A DNA stretch of 64,000 nt from Pomphorhynchus laevis. Taxonomy: Eukaryota; Acanthocephala; Palaeacanthocephala; Echinorhynchida; Pomphorhynchidae. The stretch lies in assembly GCA_012934845.2 (NCBI GenBank), contig WNNJ02002847.1, positions 1 through 64,000 of the forward strand, read 5' to 3'. Position numbers and translations under genes: made by a program. This document shows positions 1 through 9,989 of the stretch, piece after piece (position 1 is the first letter of the stretch; each line of letters starts with the position of its first letter). The notes under the pieces were generated by a model that had not been told where the DNA came from, did no database searches, and saw nothing but the letters and a program-made list of their open reading frames with translations.

Positions 1-88
1 ATAAATAAATTAAAGGTTTGATTCACCCAGGACTGTCTATTACACCTATCTGCTTTTCTCTATGTATAGAGTATTTCATGCTTCTACA

Positions 89-138
89 CTGCAAGACGGC
101 GTACCGTTTTGGCTTTGAGAAGACTCACCAGTTGCAGC
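89..138 (-). ncRNA. Hammerhead ribozyme copy 1, core decayed
   Basis: Minus-strand hammerhead in the first 351-bp unit. Both core boxes differ from consensus (CTGGTGA instead of CTGATGA, CAAAAC instead of CGAAAC), so this copy is probably inactive. Confidence 0.7.
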
Positions 139-439
139 AATACAGTGTATACACATGAAAAACATACTATATATAGATTAAAGCAGAAAGAATTCACTAT
201 ATGCTAATTGCATGACGTAGCTTGCGCTTTCAAAGTCAATGCAATGCAGTGAATTCTTTTCAGTGTAATAGACATTAGCGGGATCACTAAATGACCAATA
301 TCAAATATTACAAAAGAAAAAGCACCGCCGCCTGGGATCCTCGCAGGACCAATAAATAAATTAAAGGTTTGATTCAACCAGGACTGTCTAGTACACCAAT
401 CTGCTTTTCTCTATGTATAGAGAATTTCATGCTTCTACA

Positions 440-489
440 CTGCAAGACGGTGTACCGTTTCGGCTTTGAGTAGCCTCATCAGTAGCAGC
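440..489 (-). ncRNA. Type I hammerhead ribozyme copy 2, core intact
   Basis: On the minus strand the order is CTGATGAG, a short stem II (GGCT/AGCC), GAAAC, a 3-bp stem III closed by a four-base loop (CGG-TACA-CCG), then the GTC cleavage triplet. Stem I is formed by flanking sequence (GCTGCTA against TTGCAG, one mismatch). All core bases needed in the family are present. Confidence 0.88.
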
Positions 490-790
490 AATACAATGTA
501 TACACATGTAAAACATACTATATATAAATTTAAGCAGAAAGAATTCACTATATGTTAATTGCATGACGTAGCTTTTTCTTTCAAAGTCAATGCAATGCAG
601 TGAATTCTTTTCAGTGTAATAGACATCAGCGGGATCAATAAATAACCAATATTACATATTACAAAAGAAAAAGCACCGCCGCTTTGGATCCTCGCAGGAC
701 CAATAAATAAATTAAACGTTTGATTCAACCAGGACTGTCTATTACATGTATCTGCTTTTCTTTATATATAGAGAATTTCATGCTACTACA

Positions 791-840
791 CTGCAAGACG
801 GCGTACCGTGTCGGCTTTGAGAAGCCTCATCAGTTGCAGC
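791..840 (-). ncRNA. Hammerhead ribozyme copy 3, GAAA box mutated
   Basis: Same layout as the neighbouring copies, with stem I CTGCAA/TTGCAG perfect. The GAAAC box reads GACAC, so activity is doubtful. Confidence 0.78.
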
Positions 841-1140
841 AATACAGTGTATACACATGAAAAACATACTATATATAGATTAAAGCAGAAAGAATTCACT
901 ATAAGCTAATTGCATGACGTAGCTTGCGCTTTCAAAGTCAATGCAATATATTGAATTCTTTTCAGTGTAATAGACATCAGCGTGATCACTAAATGACCAA
1001 TATCATATATTACAAAAGAAAAAGCCCCGCCGCCTTTGATCCTCGCAGGACCAATATATAAATTAGAGGTTCTGTTCAACCAGGACTGTCTATTACACCT
1101 ATCTGCTTATCTCTTTATTAGAGAATTTCATGCTTCTACA

Positions 1141-1190
1141 CAGCAAGACGGCGTACTGTTTCGGCTTTGAGAAGCCTCATCAGTTGCAGC
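1141..1190 (-). ncRNA. Type I hammerhead ribozyme copy 4
   Basis: CTGATGAG, stem II GGCTT/AAGCC, GAAAC and GTC are all present on the minus strand. One stem III pair is mismatched (CAG-TACG-CCG). Confidence 0.83.
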
Positions 1191-1489
1191 AATACAGTGT
1201 ATACACATGAAAAACATACTATATATAGATTAAAGCAGAAAGAATTCACTATATGCTAATTACATGACGTAGCTTGCGCTTTCAAAGTCAATGCAATGCA
1301 GTAAAATCTTTTCAGTTTAATAGACATCAGCAGGATCACTAAATGACTAATATCATATATTACAAGAAAAAGCACCGCCGCCTTTGATCCTCGCAGGACC
1401 AATAAATAAATTAAAGGTTTGATTCAACCAGGACTGTCTAGTACACCTATCTGCTTTTCTCTATGTATAGAGAATTTCATGCTTCTACA

Positions 1490-1539
1490 CTGCAAGCCGG
1501 CGTACCGTTTCGGCTTTGAGAAGCCTCATCAGTTGCAGC
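1490..1539 (-). ncRNA. Hammerhead ribozyme copy 5, cleavage triplet mutated
   Basis: Both core boxes, stem II and the TACG-capped stem III are intact on the minus strand. The cleavage triplet reads GGC rather than GTC, which should block self-cleavage at this copy. Confidence 0.8.
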
Positions 1540-1840
1540 AATACAGTGTATACACATGAAAAACATACTATATATAGATTAAAGCAGAAAGAATTCACTA
1601 TATGCTAATTGCACGACGTAGCTTGCGGTTTCAAAGTCAATGCAATGCAGTGAATTTTTTTCAGTGTAATAGACATCAGCGGGATCACTAAATGACCAAT
1701 ATAATATATTACAAAATAAAAAGCACCGCTGCCTGGGATCCTCGCATGACCAATATATAAATTAAAGGTTTGGTTCAACCAGGACTGTCTATTACACCTA
1801 TCTGCTTTTCTTTTTATATAGAGAATTTCATGCTTCTACG

Positions 1841-1890
1841 CAGCAAGACGGCGTACCGTTTCGTCTTTGAGAAGCCTCATCAGTTGCAGC
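1841..1890 (-). ncRNA. Type I hammerhead ribozyme copy 6
   Basis: Core boxes and the GTC cleavage triplet are intact on the minus strand. One stem II pair is lost (GGCTT against AAGAC). Confidence 0.82.
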
Positions 1891-2133
1891 AATACTGTGT
1901 ATACACATGAAAAACATACTTATATAGATTAAAGCAGAAAGAATTCACTATATGCTAATTGCATGACGTAGCTTGCGCTTTCAAATTCAATGCAGTGAAT
2001 TCTTTTCAGTGTAATAGACATCAGCGTGATCACTAAATGACCAATATCATATATTACAAAAGAAAAAGCACCGCTGCATGGGATCCTCGCAGTACCAATA
2101 AATAAATTAAATGTTTGATTTAACCAGAACTGT

Positions 2134-2151
2134 ATATATATAAATAAATAA

Positions 2152-2198
<47 letters not shown>
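2134..2198. repeat. (TA)n microsatellite
   Basis: An almost pure TA run lies exactly between the 351-bp and the 360-bp tandem families. Confidence 0.95.
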
Positions 2199-2203
<5 letters not shown>

Positions 2204-2310
2204 ATATCTGGATGTGTTAAACTGTGCTCCGGGAGCTAATAAGCTTCAGTTTCATAATTGTAGAGGTTGCCACAAACCGGAGTTCGATTACAAGTAGAGC
2301 AGATTTTTTT

Positions 2311-2393
2311 ATCACTCCTAGACGAGCTGATGGTAGCTGGCAGCACTCATCAGTAGGGTGAACTACCATCAGTCGTTTCGGCTGCCTTGTGAT
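2311..2393 (-). ncRNA. Permuted hammerhead-like motif, copy 1
   Basis: Reading the minus strand, block A is GGCAGC-CGAAAC-GA-CTGATGGTAG. Block B is TTCACCCTA-CTGATGAG-TGCTGCC. Block C is CTACCATCAG-C-TCG-TC-TAGGAGTGA. A and B can form stem II (GGCAGC/GCTGCC). A and C can form a long stem III (10 bp plus CGA/TCG) next to the GTC triplet. B and C can form stem I (CACCCTA with TAGGAGTG). All three helices of a hammerhead are therefore encoded, but in the order A-B-C rather than the usual B-A-C. Activity is an open question. Confidence 0.55.
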
Positions 2394-2670
2394 ATATTAA
2401 ATAGGCATTTCCGAGAATTTGCTAACGTGGTAGCATTGGCATAGCCTCTTTTAACTAACCATGTGCTTCCCGGACCATCCTAATTTTATTCGGCAGGAAT
2501 TTCACTTGCTGTCGTTTCTTGCTTTCTCACTGGATCCTCTGGAGGATACATTTTTATCATTTTATATCTGGATGTGTTAAACTGTGCTCCGGGAGCTAAT
2601 AAGCTTCATTTTTATAATTGTAGATGTTGCCAAAAACCGGAGTTCGATTACAAGTAGGGCAGATTTCCTT

Positions 2671-2753
2671 ATCACTCCTAGACGAGCTGATGGTAGCCGG
2701 CAGCACTCATCAGTAGGGTGAACTACCATCAGTCGTTTCGGCTGCCTTGTGAT
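2671..2753 (-). ncRNA. Permuted hammerhead-like motif, copy 2
   Basis: Same motif one period downstream. It is identical in all paired segments and core boxes and differs only at a loop base. Confidence 0.55.
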
Positions 2754-3045
2754 ATATTAAATAGGCATTTCCGAGAATTTGCTAACGTAGTAGCATGGGC
2801 ATAGCCTCTTTAAACTAACCATGTGCTTTCCGGACTATCCTAATTTTATTCGTCAGGAATTTCACTTGCTGTCGTTGCTAGCTTTCTCACGGGATCCTTT
2901 GGAGGATACATTTTTATAATTTTATATCTAGATTTGTTAAACTGTGCAGATATAAAATTATAAAAATGTATCCTATATGTGTGTGTTTTTCGAGCTTTAA
3001 ACACAGTATAAGCGTGTGTTAAGGTGTCTATAGATTATTATAGAA

Positions 3046-3095
3046 ATCACGGTACTGATGAGCTCCAGTACAGCGAAACGCGTTTACCGTTGTAA
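3046..3095 (+). ncRNA. Hammerhead ribozyme (463-bp family) copy 1
   Basis: CTGATGAG and GCGAAAC are intact and stem I (ACGGTA/TACCGT) pairs, but stem II is poor in this copy. Between GAAA and the cleavage site only CGCG is present, so stem III is reduced to about one base pair. Confidence 0.65.
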
Positions 3096-3506
3096 AGTTT
3101 GTCGTTTCACATAGGATGACTGGCAATACATAGCCACTTTGAATAATTCAAGAATAATTCGGTTCTAGTTCTTAGTCCGATGAGGATATATAGAATGCTG
3201 CCTGGTGTTTATGCCTCTTCATGAGGAAAACACAGTGATATATTTATGAGTACACCATGAGTGTCACGGGACAGGTGTAACAACAAATTATATTTTATAT
3301 ATTTGCACAGGTTTAGGTGTCACTGTTAAACAGCATTTATATTAAAAAGAATTTAGTCCTGATGCATGGTTAAATTGTAATAGTCACTGCCATGCACAGT
3401 GCTTATGCTAAATTCCCTCTGATGATTCAGATTAAGGGTAGTTCTGTTTTTCGAGCTTTAAACACTGTTTTAGCTTGTGTTAAGGTGCCTATAGGTGATT
3501 ATAGAA

Positions 3507-3556
3507 GTCACGGTATAGATGAGCTCTGTTATAGCGAAACGCGTATACCGTTGTGA
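3507..3556 (+). ncRNA. Hammerhead ribozyme (463-bp family) copy 2
   Basis: Layout as copy 1. The first core box reads TAGATGAG, a substitution at an essential C. Stem I (ACGGTA/TACCGT) is kept. Confidence 0.65.
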
Positions 3557-3972
3557 AGTTGGTCGTCACACATAGGATGACTGGGCATACGCAGCGACTT
3601 TGAATAATGCAAGAATAATTCGGTTCTAGTTCTTTGTCTGATAAGGATATATAGAATGATGCCTGGTGTTTATGCCTCTTCATGAGTAAAACATAGTGAT
3701 ATATTAATGAGTACACCAGTGAGTGTCCCGGGGGCATGTGTAACAACAAATTATATTTTATATATTTGCACACTTTTAAGTGTCCCTGTTAAACATCATT
3801 TCTATTAAAAAGAATTTAGTGCTTGATGCATGGTTAAACTGTAATTGCCACTGCCATGCACAGATCTTATGCCAAATTCCCTCCGATGATTTAGATTTAG
3901 GGTAGTTTTGTTTTTTGAGCTTTAAACACGGTTTAATCGTGTTTTAAGGTGCCTCTAGATGATTATAGAGAA

Positions 3973-4022
3973 GTCACGGTACTGATGAGCTCTGTTAGAG
4001 CGAAGCGTGTATACCGTTGTGA
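3973..4022 (+). ncRNA. Hammerhead ribozyme (463-bp family) copy 3
   Basis: CTGATGAG with stem II GCTC/GAGC. The second box reads CGAAGC instead of CGAAAC. Putative cleavage follows GTA before TACCG. Confidence 0.7.
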
Positions 4023-4435
4023 AGTTGGTCGTCACACATAGGATGACCGGGCATACGTAGCGACTTTGAATAATGCAAGAATAATTCGGTTCTATGTCTT
4101 AGTCTGATGAGGATATATAGAATGCTGCCTAGTGTTTATGCCTCTTTATGAGGAAAACATTGGTATATATTTATGAGTACACCAGTGAGTGTCCCAGGGC
4201 AGGTGTAACAACAACTTTTATTTTATATATTTGCACACGTTTAAGTGTCCTCGTTAAACAGCATTTCTATTAAAAATTATTTAGTGCCTGATGCGTTGTT
4301 GAACTGTAATTGTCACTGCCATGCACAGAGCTTATGTTAAATTCCCTTCGATGATTCAGATTAAGGGTAGTTCGGTTTTTCGAGCTTTAGACATTGTGCT
4401 AGCGTGTTTATCGTTGCCTATATATGATTATAGGA

Positions 4436-4484
4436 GTCACGGTACTGATAAGCTCCGTTAGAGCGAAACGCGTATACCGTTGTG
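4436..4484 (+). ncRNA. Hammerhead ribozyme (463-bp family) copy 4
   Basis: CTGATAAG (one core change), stem II GCTC/GAGC, CGAAAC, minimal stem III CGCG, then GTA and TACCG. It confirms the family consensus. Confidence 0.7.
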
Positions 4485-4590
4485 AAGTTTGTCGTCACAC
4501 ATAGGATGACTGGGCATACGTAGCGACTTTGAATAATACAAGAATAATTCGGTTCTAGTTCTTAGTCTGATGTGGATATATAGAATGCTG

Positions 4591-5135
4591 CCTGAATGAG
4601 GCATGCTGGGTGCAAATATTTGTTAATCGTTTTAGGGCCAAACCCAGTCAAAAAACGTTAATTACGTTTAAGATTTTGTTATCAATATTTCTTCCACTAA
4701 TTGTGGACATCGTCAGGATAAATTGTAATTAGCCTGAACACTTATAAATTTTTTTCTAGAAATATGGATATATTTTGACATATATATCACGGCATGACTC
4801 ATTTGGAAGAATTGAATAATTTCGCAATATGGTTATAACTATAACTACTTGATCGCAGCTGATTATTTAAATGTTGTTGGAAATTTCTTATAAAATACCC
4901 AGTATCCCTATCTTCTGGTTTTCAACAAATCTTGTCAGTAATGTTGGTCGCAGTTCTGAAAATCAGCAATTTGATAGCATTTGGCATTATAAGCAAGAAG
5001 GTTGCAAATAAGCAATAACCAATGTTTTATTGGGATTTGTTTCCAAATCAGAATCTGAAGTAGATTTTTTTATTTTCGCACTGACTGTTTTACAACACTT
5101 TTTAATTTGCCCGATATAGATTAAAATATTAAGAT
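4591..5135 (-). mobile_element. Probable Penelope-like element relic
   Basis: At 4684-4718 the minus strand reads CTGACGA, a 5-bp hairpin (TCCAC/GTGGA) and GAAATATTGA, the same half-hammerhead signature found behind the GIY-YIG fragment at 7400. Further along the minus strand, around 5070-5125, a short stretch reads IYIGQIKK, which resembles the YIGQT motif of PLE endonucleases. The rest is decayed. The assignment rests on these two short motifs. Confidence 0.4.
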
Positions 5136-7399
5136 ACAAGCATCCTCTATCTTTGCTTGATTCTTACACTTTCAGTAAAAATATACTAAAAGCACAAATG
5201 AATAATCAAAAAAATATTAAAAGTTGCAACTCTACATTGCATTTCTATCCTTCCGTTCTCACTGCTCTAATATTCTAATATTCGAAAGAAGAACAAATAT
5301 TTTCTGTACGAGGTTCATTTAATCGTTACTTTTTATCGAATGACTATGCTGTTCTAGAGCAACTAAAACCATTAAAAAAGTCATATAATTGAGTGAAAAA
5401 TTCCCTATCTTTAGCTAATGTGTTAAATGATTTATTTAGAACACTTAATTTTTATAATATAGAAATTTATTATTTAATATTATTAATAAAAATTATTATA
5501 TTAAAATTTAGTAAACTACTATTATTTGTATTAATCCTTTAAAATTATACGATTTAAATAAATCATAAATATATGCAGACAAAAATCATTGATGAAACAA
5601 ACAGTTGCAGATGCTGCAATTGGGTTGCAATTACAACATTAAATGGGTTGATAATATTCTCTTTAATAAAATAAGCAATCGGTATTGTCGTATCATATTA
5701 ATTATATCACGGGAACAACCATTGTTTAAATTGGTACCGAAAATGTTTTTGTGTATTAAATTATAATTTTAAACGAAATATCGATAAGCGAATTTAAAAA
5801 TCCTTAATATATGCATATGTATACAGCTGATGCGAATTAAGTCTATGGTTATTACATTGTTGGTATTCTGTAATCAAATTTAATGGGCTGCAGCATAAAA
5901 CTTAATCCTTAGAATTTGCTAATATATATTGATTTTATCTTGTATTTTACGATTTAAGCTTAAAGGATGCAAGTAGATATCAAGAAATAAGATAATTACA
6001 ATATTTATTACTATCATCTACATATACCATAAAAACTAAGTCATACTGACGTATTTATAGAAAATATACCTCATCATTGGAATGGGATTTATAATCATTA
6101 AAAATATTATGTAAGTGCATCGTGTTCCCAAACAAGATTGATTTTATCGTATCTAAAGTATCTAAATGCAAAATATTCCTTTTGTGTTTGGTGTAAAAAT
6201 ACAAAGTATTATATAGGTTTCTTTACACTGAAATTTACCCAGCCTTCTTACTTGAACGAAAATAAATGCCAATATGGAAGATTAATATTTCGATTAAACT
6301 TTATATTTAAAGGTAGATTATTAATAAATAATTCATTTAAAAATCAATTATAAAATAAACAAATAATTCTTATAAAGTTTATTAATATCACGCTGAGACT
6401 GCATTAAATGGTAATCAATGTAAGTCGAATATTTCAAAAATTGTATTCGAACTGAATTTAGAAATGAATAATGAAAATTCTATTCAGAATTATAATGCAT
6501 TAAAAACGTTTTTATAAGAATGAGATTAATCTCTAAATTATTCAAAGAGATATAAAAAGTTAGAATTTTAAACAGTTTAAGTTGTTTGGATCGACAGGTC
6601 GTTTTGCTGGTACGAGATTAAGAAATTATTCAAGCAATTTGCCTGTTCTGAATAAGCCACGGTTAAAATAGCGTTGAATATAATTTCGACTAATAAAAAA
6701 TATTTTGAGCGTTGCTGATGATCAATTTGGAGCGTCTGATATATTTGCATTATTTTACAACATTCAAATTTGTAAATTTAAAGCGTCAAAATTGTCAATC
6801 GTACAACGGTAGCTGCAAACGTAATTTATCGAATCAAAATATATGTAACAAGAAAACTATGGTGAAATTTGTTTGAAATGGATATTTACGAAATTTTTTA
6901 TTTTATCTTCAACAATCTTCAACAAAGACAGATTAAGAAAAATGGAAAGCTAAAAGTTTAAGTGCTTTCTCGACCGATATTTTCTTAGTTTTTGTATATT
7001 ATGTAATCAATGTATGCAGTGAGATCAAATTTCTAATAAAAGGTTTTACATTTCTATAGAAAGCAATGCAATAACGAAACATAAATAAGGTAATTTAAAT
7101 TTTTCAAATCTTACTTTTTATGTCATTTAAATTATTAAAAATCTATTGAAATACATGAAATTAAAAATGATATTAAACAATTATATTGTGTATTCATATC
7201 GATATTAAAATGGTGTGCATATAATTTAAGAAAATAAAAATTTAAATTCGAAATTGTAAAAGTAAAAATTGAAATTTTCTAATATTTAAATTAAATTCTA
7301 TCATTTTCATTACAAAAATGAAAGATTAATGATATGTCAAGCAACGACAAATTTGCTTGACAATAATTATCTTTAAATTTCTTATTTGTTAAATTGCAA
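5136..7399. other. AT-rich sequence without recognised gene
   Basis: No coding exon, RNA gene or clear repeat was recognised. Short ORFs here are not coding-like. Confidence 0.5.
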
Positions 7400-7692
7400 A
7401 AAAAATAATCAAAATTCTCTTCTATGTTTTTAACAAAGATTCCATTGTTTATAAAATACCATGTAAAGAATGCGAACAGGTATATGTTGGTCAAACCGGT
7501 CAAGGTTTGGTTAAACGTATTAAACAACATAATTATAATGTACGTAAATGGACCAATTCTAGTGATGTTGCTCAGCATTTTGTGAGTTTGAATCATTCCG
7601 TTGATTTTGAAAATGCATCAATTTTATCATTTGAAAGTAATTTGTTAACTCACATTATTCAAGAAGCGTATTTTATTACAGAAAGAATCTAA
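7400..7692 (+). pseudogene. Penelope-like element GIY-YIG endonuclease, 3' fragment
   Basis: An open frame ending in TAA at 7690-7692 reads SIVYKIPCKECEQVYVGQTG, then KRIKQH, a basic and hydrophilic stretch, and FENASILSFES. This is the GIY-YIG endonuclease at the C-terminus of Penelope-like retroelements, including the Cys pair in IPCKEC and the YVGQT motif. There, the nuclease nicks target DNA for reverse transcription. The reverse transcriptase that should precede it is not visible, so the copy is truncated at its 5' side. An independent hammerhead-like motif follows at 8091. Confidence 0.88.
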
Positions 7693-8165
7693 TTTAATGC
7701 TTAATAATAAATCTGATGTCAACCTTAAATTAAATTATAATTAATTATTCCAATTTTACATTATTTTAATTTTACAATTCGTATGTTTTTTCATTGTTCT
7801 AGGATTTTTTGGTTTTGATTAAATTAAAATTAATTAATCTATAATTATATGATTTTTGTTATTCAATTCGTATGCTTTATTCATTGTTTTATGATTATGT
7901 TTTTATTTTATTTTATGATTTGGTTTTTTCTTTTTATTTTTTGTTTGTTTTAAAATGCGTGATGTTCAATTTATGTTGTATGCATGTTTTGCTTTTCTGT
8001 ATTTTTTAAAGTATAAATGAGGTGTACTTCAATGTTTATACTTTTGTATAAATGTTAAAAAAGAAATTTTTTGAACATTTTATTGTAATCCTGATGATGA
8101 TAGTAGAAGCTATCGAAATATTGAATTTTTTCAAATAAAAGGAAATTATTTTCTTCGTTGTTCCG
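7693..8165 (+). mobile_element. PLE 3' untranslated tail with hammerhead-like motif
   Basis: AT-rich tail continuous with the endonuclease fragment. At 8091-8145 it contains CTGATGA, a perfect 5-bp hairpin (GATAG/CTATC), GAAATATTGAA, and then a near-complementary TTCAAATA. These are the boxes and stem II of a hammerhead, as PLEs are known to carry in their terminal repeats. A convincing stem I was not found. Confidence 0.55.
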
Positions 8166-9989
8166 GTGAAACTATATAATCGAAAATTGACGAAGATTAT
8201 TGGTTTAATGTGTACTATCAATTTGAATAATGTGAATAAATATGGATTAATATGTAAAAAATATTTTTTCTATAAAAAAATAAAAATATTTATGATCTAG
8301 TATTTATTATTTATATCTATATTTAGTATTTCTCAACTATCTATGATATTTACAAATTACACAGTCTAATGCTAATATATAATTATAATATAAATATACT
8401 GATGTCATTTTCAGCTTCATCTTCATCATATATTTGAAATAATCAGTAAAAATTAATCGATTCCTATATCTACAGACTCTCGTCTTATGTAAATTCACCC
8501 GTAATAGTCAGTGACCAGAAGAAATCGCATCATGTCGTACATGGATGCACATGCATGAACAAGCTCTTAATCTTCTTATAATTTATTCCGCAAAAATGTG
8601 GTACTCAAATCTATAGAATTCAGTGACACTCACCGTATGATGTCGTTGATTGCCAGATACCGTTTATTCGTTGTATGATTTCTCTGACATTTGACTCAAT
8701 TTAGCAGGAATGTATTTTAAGTTAAAGTCGGATATCGACTAATATTTATCGAATAAAAGACAAATATTGCAAAAACTGTTCTGCCTTTTTCGTAGTTTTT
8801 AAATATTTGTCATCCAACTTTAGTTTTTAGTTAACAAGTTTTTGTCATCCAACTCAAATTTTTTATTTTTATTTTTTAATTTCCACTTTATAACTTGACC
8901 GTTATAAACAGGAAATTCCGTTCCCTATTCACATACAAGTGAGTAGGACGCTGAACCAACTCGCTCATGAAGATAATGGTTATACTTTTTCGTTATCCCA
9001 CATTTATCAATTTTTACGAGTCCCAAATATTAAATTTTTTTTAAATTACCACATTTAACTGTTTGCCATCAAGATTAAAGTATGTTTTCTTCATTTACAG
9101 TATCGCAATGTTTGCTGAATTTTGAAGTATTGATTTATCATAATTCTTCTGCATTTATATTTAAAGTCTCCAATTTAGAAAATGTGTCTCATTTTGTAAC
9201 ATTTTGTATTTCCATTTCCTGTTCTCAGTTACCATATTCAGCGCTAATCCGAATCGAACAGCTTTGTGCAATAACAACTGCCATCATTCATACTAAATGC
9301 ATCTTGAATGTGTTTTGTTTCTCTCCCTAATTCAAATGATCACGAAAAGTTAAACATTCAATATATCACTTCAGTTATATATAATTCAGTTATAATAAAT
9401 GCTTTCAATCACGCACTTACAATCTCACTCACATTTTAACATTGATTCATTGAAAACGAAGTATAGCGTTTACATTTGTTTCCTAACGTAACACAAATAC
9501 GTAAGGATATCGCTAGTTAATTCAAAACATCAACAGGGTATCCATTATATCAATGACTTACGAGATGCTAGATGAAGATTTAGAATAGCGTTATTTACTC
9601 GTTAAACTGAGACCCACCTATTTTCTATAACTTCTAATGATGCAGCTACATGATTTAGGCGACCATGTTTGAATTTATGAATTCATAAAATGCTAATTTA
9701 TGTTTCGGTTTTATGCTTCTGATTTTCATAAAAGATGAAAACCATCAAAACATGTTTGCAAAATGATAAATCAACAAAACTAAGATTTTGCTCAACCTTA
9801 AACATACGTCTTGACCTCAAAAATTGTCGGGCAATTTCTTACGAAATAAGTGTGGATCCAACCCTAACGTGTCGTTTATACTTGTATATATAGCCTACGA
9901 TTTTGTTAAGTACAAAGGCGTGATCAATTAATCGCTAACCACCTCGTTTCTCACCACTTAATATTTAGAATATAGCATCGAAGATAATT
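8166..9989. other. AT-rich spacer, nothing recognised
   Basis: No coding homology, RNA gene or tandem repeat was recognised. A short plus-strand ORF at 9082-9330 has no recognisable motif. Confidence 0.45.

Larger units (their letters stand above)
1..2133. repeat. 351-bp tandem satellite with hammerhead ribozyme in each unit
   Basis: Six consecutive units plus a partial seventh start at 1, 352, 703, 1054, 1402, 1753 and 2098, giving lengths of 351, 351, 351, 348, 351 and 345. The array is cut by the window edge, so it probably extends left. Each unit contains an imperfect inverted repeat around two GAATTC sites and, on the minus strand, a type I hammerhead core. Hammerhead-bearing tandem repeats of this size are known as retrozymes or ribozyme satellites in several animal groups. 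No protein-coding potential is seen. Units differ by scattered substitutions, so the array is not freshly amplified. Confidence 0.93.
2199..2946. repeat. 360-bp tandem repeat with permuted hammerhead parts
   Basis: Two full units start at 2201 and 2561, and a third is truncated after 2921; the period is exactly 360. The units share a minus-strand block (2311-2393 and 2671-2753) containing GAAAC and CTGATGAG boxes flanked by complementary segments. The array ends in a snap-back: 2904-2929 is repeated inverted at 2947-2973. No ORF is seen. Confidence 0.9.
2983..4590. repeat. 463-bp tandem repeat with plus-strand hammerhead
   Basis: About 3.5 copies, starting near 2983, 3446, 3908 and 4374, with hammerhead cores spaced 461, 466 and 463 bp. 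Each unit opens with a TTTTTCGAGCTTTA-like block and contains a hammerhead about 65 bp in. The last unit breaks off at 4590, where unrelated sequence starts. The hammerhead strand is opposite to that of the 351-bp family. Confidence 0.9.

Noticed and set aside
3489-3773. 94-codon minus-strand ORF in the 463-bp array
   Set aside because: It lies entirely in the tandem repeat and is not conserved in frame between units.
1-4590. CRISPR array
   Set aside because: Units are 350-460 bp with no short identical repeat and unique spacer structure, and the DNA is eukaryotic.
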